DNA from: Symbiodinium kawagutii | Lineage: Eukaryota; Sar; Dinophyceae; Suessiales; Symbiodiniaceae | DNA length: 64,000 bases | Direction of reading: 5' to 3' | NCBI GenBank assembly: GCA_009767595.1 | Contig: VSDK01013682.1 | Coordinates: 293,238-357,237, forward strand | Shown: one piece after another, positions 56,963 through 64,000 of the stretch | Position numbering within the stretch: position 1 is the stretch's first letter | Layout: each line of letters opens with the position of its first letter | The notes under the pieces: model-generated | The model's input: the letters and a program-made list of their open reading frames with translations, nothing else | What the model was told of the DNA's origin: nothing | Databases searched by the model: none | Translations under genes and position numbers: made by a program

Positions 56963-57082
56963 ATATGGCTATGGGTCAATATGAACCAACCAATAATGGT
57001 GGAAAATGACCAATAAACCATCGGAAAAACAATGGTTAATGATGGGGAAGCAGGGGTACAGGGTTTTGACCCACAGCCATAT
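56963..57082. mobile_element. Dispersed repeat family 3, full copy
   Basis: Starts ATATGGCTATGGGTCAA and ends TTGACCCACAGCCATAT, a 17-bp terminal inverted repeat with one mismatch. About 120 bp, MITE-like. Confidence 0.65.
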
Positions 57083-58008
57083 GCCATTAAAAGGATTCTT
57101 TGACTAGGAAACTATCGGTTTTGGTGGGTACCACTATTTTGGCACATACCCAAATGGTTGAGAAATGGGTTTGTCCATACGTGGCGGTACCCTTAACCAT
57201 CCTTAACCAATCAATATGGATCATTCTCAGTAGGGAAACCTGCAGTTTTTGGGGTACAAAAGTTATGGACAAAACACAATGCTGCTACTGGTGACGGCTG
57301 GTGGTTAATAAAAAAATGAGAATGGCTGATGCCGGTGGTTAATGGCTGGCATTGGGGAAACAGTTCATTTCATGGCAATTAAGAGCCAGCAAGGCTTGGT
57401 TGATAATGATTGATGCTGATAATGGTTGATCATGGTGGTGTTGATACGGCTGATAGTGACTGTGATTGATACGGGTTCATAGTATTCGATAGTGACTTAG
57501 CATAGTTGATCATGATTGATAATGGCTGATACAGGCAAATGACTATCTCGTGCCTCATTTGGGCAAATCGCTTTAAAACGTTGTAAATACCATATGAAAC
57601 GCCACTTCTGGAAAGCGTGCCTTTTTCGTGAATCGCAGGCGAACTCCACATATTTAGAAACCACCTCCATAAACGACATTGTTTTTGAGCATGACCATTT
57701 TGATTGCCAAATACCATTGGAATTCACATGTTGCTCAGGCAACCATTGGGACAACCAATGATCATGTTAGTGTAGCGTTTAGTATGGTTTCTAGTAGGGG
57801 ACGGTGGCCGATAGAGGTTCATTTGACAGGGGGGACTTCCAAGCAAAGAACAGTTCGTTCACACCCAGGGGTGCTGGGTTTCGACCCACGGCCACAGAGT
57901 AGGATGGTGCATAGTCCTTAACAATCCTTAAGGACCGTAATGCTTCACTTCTCATTCTTCCAATCCTTTCCTTACCAACCAGTGTTGCGTGGCGCAGCCA
58001 TCCCTCAG

Positions 58009-58137
58009 GTGGAGGATGGCTGGTGGATAGTCCGTGGCGAAGATGGCGCCAGCTTTTGTGAAGACAGCAGCAATTTCCAGGTGGCCCTTCCACCGCCGAA
58101 CAATGCAACAGCAAGCGCCCCACAGATCATAGATTAA
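58009..58137 (+). CDS. Terminal exon of an upstream plus-strand gene
   Basis: After CCCTCAG: VEDGWWIVRGEDGASFCEDS then SNFQVALPPPNNATASAPQI and a TAA stop. Balanced, strongly protein-like. The rest of the gene probably includes some of the exons between 50 and 57 kb. Not recognised. Confidence 0.55.
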   Translation: MEDGWWIVRGEDGASFCEDSSNFQVALPPPNNATASAPQIID

Positions 58138-58139
58138 AT

Positions 58140-59050
58140 TGCGCCTAACCATCCCATCTTCGAATCATTTTCGGTGAATAACTAGCAAGTGATTTTACGG
58201 GCTACGCCAAGGACTCAACCAGGTTTGTTTCTTTTAGATGTCTATGTTTTTGTCTTACAGTGACTTGATGTAAGACTGCAAGTTTCGAGAAGTGTGACCG
58301 GCGTTCGTTGGGATGGCGATTTCGAACAGTTTAATTAATCGTCCCCATTTTTGGTTTCCACGCATTTAGCATTGCTTTATTTGCGGCCTTTAATTCCCCC
58401 TGCGTTCTGATCTCTACTGTTTTAGGTCAGTTTCATCTCGGATGCCGTAAATATAGGGCTCAGATGTGCTCAAATTAGATGAGTTTCTTTAGCAGAAAGA
58501 TCAAAGTCAGCGCCAGTTCTCCTCAGCTATTACGCAATCGCTATGCACGGATTCCTGGATGTAATACCCATAGTTTATAGGGCAAAGTTTAGGGGTTAGT
58601 AATCCAGCGTGCAAATCACCCACCAACACATGTACTTGACTGATGAGTGCTGGTCTGAGTGAATGATAAGGGACTGATCGTCCTTGATTCTTTGTTACTT
58701 AGCGATATCAGTTTTCACAACTGCTAGGTCGATTCCTCCCATCATAGCAACAATTTGCTATCATTCACTGTCATCATGAATCAACACAAGTCTATTTGTA
58801 TTTGCGGATGCTATCAACCAGTTTTACCCATTGATGTGTTGATCTCCATGATTGATCATGGTCGTTCTATCCGTTCCCGCGGCCTGTGCTGGTATGGATG
58901 ACTTTGAATCGCCAACATAATTCTGGAGGATTGCCTGTTAACGACCTTGCAGTTCTGATTTATCATACTACACCTGGTAGCTACCTCGCCCTGGCATCTC
59001 AGCCGCCCCTCAGTTTCCATTGAATCCTTGAGAGTGGTCAATTTCCCTTC
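58140..59050. other. Intergenic spacer
   Basis: No protein-like frame. Lies between the stop at 58137 and the SET gene; the start exon of the latter was not found and may lie here. Confidence 0.4.
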
Positions 59051-59057
59051 CTCTCAG

Positions 59058-59217
59058 GTGGATTTCTACGTGTGCTCAGAAGCTGCGGCGCGCCCGAGAC
59101 CACAACACCTGCAGGTGGTACAAACTGCCTTGGCTGGAAGAGCTTTGAAGACAGATCTGGAGATCACGAAAGGGGCCACCATTTTGCAGGAAGCTCCTTA
59201 CATGGTGGCCTGCGACC
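59058..59217 (+). CDS. SET N-terminal exon
   Basis: Acceptor CCTCTCAG. VDFYVCSEAAARPRPQHLQV then the SET start. Probable GA donor (CGA|GATGAT) near 59217. Confidence 0.55.
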
Positions 59218-60948
59218 GAGATGATCCGTTTCCTGGGAGCTGAGCAGCGAACAGCATGCTTTTTTCATTTTTCGTTTCGATTCTATTCTATAGAAAATGC
59301 AAGCATGCACATGCTTAACCTTATATTTGTTTCTTGAATACCCGTATTTGTGTGGCATACACGTATATATGATTTTGGACTCGGACCCATATTTACCGTA
59401 TTGCAGAGTATTTGGATGGCCTTGGAAGTTGTGAAATTGCTGTAAAACTCGGAAAACCAGAATGCATTCACCAAGAGACGATGACTTTACACTCATTTCA
59501 AATGTTGGCAAGCCATGATACATTCACCAACCATTGCGATAGTGCCGCGCAAGAAATACATCGTCATATGTGTGCGTGTCTCAGAATAGAGGACCCCCCA
59601 AAGCACCCAAGTCATTCGTCATCTATATTGATAAACCCACCGCAATTTGGGGGGTTCCCAAATTGAGAGACCCCCGTATAATTGGTAATTCAACATTAAT
59701 TATGCGCATGCATATTTATTATTTGTACTGCTTTGAAATGCTTTCAGATGTCGCACCTCTTGCATATCTCAGGTTTGGTTCTCGGTTCCGAGCCGTCCAA
59801 TATGCGTCCACCCAGCAGCCATTGGTAATGGAATCCTTCCAAGAGCTTTGTACCAACGGGCTGGAGCAGGAAAAGTGCCTTGAAGCAAGCCATTCCGATG
59901 GTCGTTTTTTGTTTGTTGGTCTTTGTTTCTGTAATTACTGTAATTGAGCCACCCTGTTGGTTTCCATGTGCTGGCATTCGAGGATGTGTGATTTTCTTGT
60001 CAGCGATACGCTACAGCACTCATTGATGGTCGCCCATGGAAGGGGAATAGCAACCCATTGACAGGCGCTTGTGGTCTCCGTGGTTAATCCGAGGACATGC
60101 TTGCAGCAAGCTCGTGCCTTGTCGCAGACATCGGGCTGGGGCCTTCAGCATGTTGCTGCCGCTCTGGCCCGGTGGCAGAGCAACTGTCAGAAACTCTCAG
60201 TGACCTGCCGTGTGGTTCAGCAAGGTTTTAAGGCCCTGGTGAGATCCATGGATCTTCATTGATTGTTGATTTTCTTGAGGGGTGTTGGTTGATGCTGGTT
60301 GATGCTGGTTGATGTTGGTTGATGTTGGTTGATGTTGGTTGATGTTGGTTGATGTTGGCTGGTGGGTTGCTATGTTTTCGGCTGTTTGGCACTCCACCTG
60401 GGCCACCTTGCCAAGACATTGTCGCTTCCTATTTTTTTTTGCCTGGAAGCGCTGTTTCGTCTCGAGGGACCCGGTTGCTGGTAGCGCACAGAATTAAACA
60501 GCAGATCTACAAAGGTCAGCTGGCCTTGCATGTTCGGTTGGTCGATGGTCGGTTAGTGGCTTTCTTGCTGGCTGGGTGTTTTGTTAAAAAACTATTTGTT
60601 TGTTGGTTGGCTGTTTTGCTGGCTGTTGCTGCGTGGTTTGTTCTTGTTGGTTTGTGGCTTGCTTCTTGTTGGTTGTTTGGGACTGGTTTTTGTTTCTGGC
60701 AGTCGCTTGCCAAGCTAATCCACCTCAAGGTTCCTTCAACCTCGGGCCTCTACAAGTTCCATTCATTCTTGCAACATTCCTGTGACCCCAACTGCGCAGT
60801 GGGTGTCCTCTTCTCCACTGGCGAAGTGCTGGTGAGAGCGCTTCGAAGAATTTCAGCTGGGGAACTGCTGACACGGAATTATGAAAGAGAAGGAGATCCG
60901 ATCCGATGGGAACTGAAGGGAACTCCACATGCTTGCTCCGTTGGTTGA
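59058..60948 (+). CDS. SET-domain gene, probably lysine methyltransferase (SMYD-like)
   Basis: Protein-lysine methyltransferase fold using SAM. Exons: 59058 to about 59217 (GRALKTDLEITKGATILQEA, the GRG.L..DI.KG..I.. start of a SET domain), 59773 to about 59890 (FGSRFRAVQYASTQQPLVME), about 60065-60250 (HVAAALARWQSNCQ), about 60440-60513 (RLLVAHRIKQQIYK) and 60730-60948 (SGLYKFHSFLQHSCDPNCAV then ISAGELLTRNYERE, stop). HSCDPN is the conserved SET N-H-S-C-x-P-N block with Gln in place of Asn, and the terminal T-R-N-Y matches the catalytic Tyr motif. The large distance between N- and C-halves is as in SMYD proteins, but I could not find a MYND zinc finger. The start codon is not located. Confidence 0.62.
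60284..60362. repeat. TGGTTGATG(T/C) 10-bp tandem repeat
   Basis: About eight copies in an intron of the SET gene. The Asn/Gln/His-rich reverse ORF is an artefact. Confidence 0.9.
60730..60948 (+). CDS. SET C-terminal exon (HSCDPN block, stop)
   Basis: Acceptor CTCAAG. Contains FHSFLQHSCDPNCAV, then LFSTGEVLVRALRRISAGEL and LTRNYERE. Ends HACSVG stop. The clearest exon of the gene. Confidence 0.7.
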   Translation, partial: VPSTSGLYKFHSFLQHSCDPNCAVGVLFSTGEVLVRALRRISAGELLTRNYEREGDPIRWELKGTPHACSVG

Positions 60949-61259
60949 TTCTCAGAGGACTCTGTCTCTGTAATAGATGGTTGTTGCCTACGGCGGTGAG
61001 TAAAGCACTGATCACATTGTATGACATCAGCATGGGTTTCTCCGGATTGTGCATGGGCTACCGACAAAATGACACATGAATTGGACCAGAACGTGGCGTC
61101 CCATCACGTACGGAGACCGCCCTTTATATTTTTGATAGTGTAAGACTGTAGATGCATGCTCAGTGTGTTTTGTCACGTACACGGAATCTAGACGCATGTT
61201 GACGTAAATTTACATCCTACCCATCCTACCCTTATGGTAACCAATTTGCGCTTTCCTTC

Positions 61260-61455
61260 TCCGGAAATGATCCACCTGCCCCAGGATTTCTGCAACATAA
61301 CCTTGCAGAACGACGACAGCATTTGTTGAATTCCCGCAAATTCACGTGCCTTTGCAGTCGCTGCCTTGCAGAGTCTGGGGAAGCCTCGCCGAAAAACAGT
61401 GATGGTGGGCATGAGCTGTGGCAGAACCTCCCAGTGTTGTCCGTCTCCAAGGCCT
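61260..61455 (-). CDS. Probable minus-strand exon
   Basis: GDGQHWEVLPQLMPTITVFR then RGFPRLCKAATAKAREFAGI and QQMLSSFCKVMLQKSWGRW. The best of the open frames by composition; it would converge with the SET gene. Unrecognised. Confidence 0.42.
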
Positions 61456-61699
61456 GCGCATGTAGATTGCACATATGATTCAGAATCTGAGACATGTAGC
61501 AGTACTGTCACACGCGGTTATTGACATTACAGTAAAATCAAACTCAGACAGTACCAATTTTGGCTGAAATCGAAGCAGATTTGGGTGTACCGACAATCGC
61601 TTGGAGCTCGTCCATTCACAGCGTTCACAGCGCCTTGGGGCGACGTTGGACTGAGAAAGGACAAGTTGAAATTCTGAATGAACATGGCTAATCAATGGC

Positions 61700-63160
61700 T
61701 AAGAGCCAGCAACTGTAGCAATGACCGACAATGATTGATGATGGTAGATCCATGGATTGATCCATGGATTGCCAAATGGCATTGGAACTTTGGACACTTT
61801 GAATCAGACCACCGTGCTATTTGTAGTGTGAGAAAAGATAGTCAACTCCCTTCAGTATGTCCTGACCCAGTTTCACAATTTCACACACAGCTATGCTTTT
61901 TTGCTGGAGAACTTTACTGCTCAAGAAAACACCGCATGCGAGACACCTGGCATGGATTTAAAATGCTAGCTAAATGGGGCCTAGTAGGCAAGTGTGGGCA
62001 ACCATCCTTTCCAACCACATGCTTGAACAATCTTAACCATGCAGTGAAAAATAGGTTTTTGCATTTGTGTAAATTGACCTGACGGACTAGATTGTCCATT
62101 TCTATCACCATATCCAGGACATTCCCGCCGATTTGTAAAGCAACACCAGTCCATACCCACAGAAGCGATTGCGCTGGCAACATTCGGGATGTTTGAAGCA
62201 GATCAGGTGCGACATACCCATGCTGATCAGATTTTCAGCAGACCATCGCAACTGTTTTTGTTTTGTTCCACCGACTTCAAGCAACTTGTTGACTTATTGA
62301 TGACTTGCCCTTGGGCATCATGCTGATTTGCATTTCGCGCTGTCCTCAGACAGGATGAAACCTGGTGATGGGTACAGCGATGGGGGATGTCATTGTGAGA
62401 CCAGCTGCTAGAATCCTCGTTTTGGACACTGTGATGGCTGGTTCGTTGTTGGTTGTTGATGTACGCCGGTAGTCATTTACTCGCATTGGAAAATCACCGT
62501 TTTACGGAGAAAACCCGGGAAATCATCAATAAGTGGCGGATTTTCCAGTGCTACAGCTGCTATGTTGGATTACCAGACGGTACTTATCGTCCCTTGGGGT
62601 TTCCACGTAATGCCTATACAGTAGATCATTTTGACAAACCAGAAAGATCATGCTTGTGGTCTGTGGTATGTCTCTTGCAGATGGATACACATGTCATTGC
62701 TGGTTAGTGTTGGACAATTGTACTGATAGTTACCATTTGTTACTGTTCGATGTGATGCATTAATCATCACCAAGAAACCATTCGCAATCGTGTAGTATGT
62801 ATGGCCTGTATGGCGGTATGTTGGGGATTTTTCCGTTGCAAAGTTCGCTGCTTTTGGCTGTCCTGCGCTTCGTGGCTGTCTCTGTGCGAGCGGGCTCTCA
62901 ACTTCCAAGGATGCGTTTCTTGCAAGACCTGAGCACTTTTTGTGTGTCCTTGGGTCTTGGGTCCCAGGACTGTAAGAAATCTGTACTCCCAAAGAATAGC
63001 CACAATTGTGACATTTCTTTAATCTTTGATTTTTAGTTATATATTTATATATACATTTTATCTTGCAACTTACATGTTAAATGTTTGCCCTGTGGATATG
63101 ACTTGTCTGATCTAGCATAGTTCCATGTCTAAAATGATCTAAAGTGGATTCAAGATGATT
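61700..63160. other. Mostly non-coding; weak candidate frames
   Basis: Frames at 62453-62707 (plus) and 62800-62960 (both strands) are open but show no splice or domain support. Confidence 0.3.
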
Positions 63161-63399
63161 CAAGCTATTGTGGGAGCGACTTGGAGCCCACCCCCAAAGC
63201 GCGGACTATTTATTCTCAAGCATCGCCGTCAACCATCAGTAACTACTGGCAACCTCGGCTCCATTGCCTATCATTCTCTCTCCTTCATCAACTTTCATCA
63301 ATCATATTGATCGTCATCGTCATCGTTGTCGTCATTGTCATCTTCATTGTCACCATCATGAACATCATCACTTCCACTCTTGTTGCTACTTGAAGATTG

Positions 63400-63532
63400 T
63401 TGGTTGCAGCATGGCACAGCTCACTTCTCAGGCCCTTGGTTTCTCTGGCGAGGTGGCTCCATGGATGATTCAGCTACTGCGGAGGCGCTGAATCAGGAGC
63501 GATGGCGTTGCCGCCGTGGATCCCTGTGGATG
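63400..63532 (+). CDS. Weak candidate exon
   Basis: Two frames: MAQLTSQALGFSGEVAPWMI and MDDSATAEALNQERWRCRRG. Both short and ended by stops. Confidence 0.22.
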
Positions 63533-63884
63533 TAGCTGGCTGGTTAGCGTTCTGATGTGCAGCCAACGTGGTTGAGAATGCTAGCAGCTACTGGGGGGTG
63601 TGGTTAAGTCGCATCAGTCGGCGGAAGTCGCATCAGTCCTGCGTGCGCGCAGGGTTTGGAGTGGTTTTCCATGATTTTTGGTTTATCTAACATGTTTGGA
63701 TCCAAGACAGTGTTACAAAATCATGCGTGCGCGCAGTGTTTCCGGCAGATTCAGTAATATGATTAACTATTGGTTCACATGTGCTGTGAACACGCCTTGA
63801 CACCAGTCTGGTGCTGTTTGATGTTGATTAGTCGATGTTTGGTTCTGAGATTTGAAGGCTTTGAGATCTGCTGTCCTTTTCTGT

Positions 63885-64000
63885 TCCGTGCTTGCTGCGG
63901 CGGCCGCTGCTGCTGTTCCTGTTTGCTGCTGTTCTTCCTTGCTGCTACTCTGTTCCTCGGTGCTCCTTGCTGCTCCTTGCTGTTCCTTGCTGCTGCTGTT
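63885..64000. repeat. (TGCTGTTCCT)n-like low-complexity tract
   Basis: CTGCTG and TTCCTTGCTG repeats running to the window edge. Confidence 0.85.

Noticed and set aside
60197-60419. Asn/Gln/His/Thr-rich reverse ORFs
   Set aside because: Reverse reading of the TGGTTGATGT repeat in an intron of the SET gene.
1-64000. Dinoflagellate spliced-leader relics, tRNA, rRNA, snRNA genes or CRISPR arrays
   Set aside because: I looked for the conserved leader core and for repeat-spacer patterns by eye and saw none; a covariance-model scan would be needed to be sure.

Overview
This is nuclear DNA of an intron-rich eukaryote with a complex plastid, most likely a dinoflagellate of the Symbiodiniaceae type. 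The reasons: coding sequence lies in many short exons separated by long, simple-sequence-rich introns; several exon joins only work with GC or GA 5' splice donors, which are known from this group; genes sit in one-directional blocks; a hydrophobic secretory-type leader is followed by a thylakoid-transfer-type hydrophobic stretch; and there is a divergent cytosine-5 methyltransferase-like gene. I see no bacterial operons, rRNA, recognisable tRNA or CRISPR array. All exon models are hand-built from reading frame, phase and splice dinucleotides.

Layout. Positions 1 to about 24.7 kb read on the minus strand. From right to left: an unrecognised many-exon gene (24.7 to ~13.6 kb); an exon group with internal peptide repeats (12.8 to ~10.6 kb); a repeat-rich spacer with a 220-bp tandem repeat and a large fold-back element (8.8-10.5 kb); a cytosine-5 methyltransferase-like gene (8.6 to ~4 kb); and a gene with a small Cys/His motif and a Lys/Glu/Ala-rich helical region (3.75 kb to beyond the left edge). 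Direction flips at 24.71-25.12 kb. From 25.1 to 60.9 kb the supported coding exons read on the plus strand. A convergent switch probably follows near 61 kb.

The most striking locus is 25.1-39.6 kb. At least fourteen exons can be joined without a frame break from about 26.6 kb to a stop at 39,602. They encode a PsbQ/Psb31-like helical region, a KOW motif and a complete six-helix mitochondrial-carrier domain. A signal-peptide-like exon and a thylakoid-transfer-like exon lie just upstream. If this is one protein, it is a plastid (possibly thylakoid) solute carrier with a lumenal-type amino-terminal domain.

From 40 to 58 kb there are scattered short plus-strand exons of unrecognised genes in AT-rich, minisatellite-like introns, ending in a terminal exon with a stop at 58,137. 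A SET-domain gene (possible SMYD-like lysine methyltransferase) follows at 59.06-60.95 kb. The last 3 kb holds a probable minus-strand exon and low-complexity DNA. Several short inverted-repeat elements occur, one family with clear 4-bp target duplications. An assembly gap inside an (ATC)n tract lies at 35,547-35,868.
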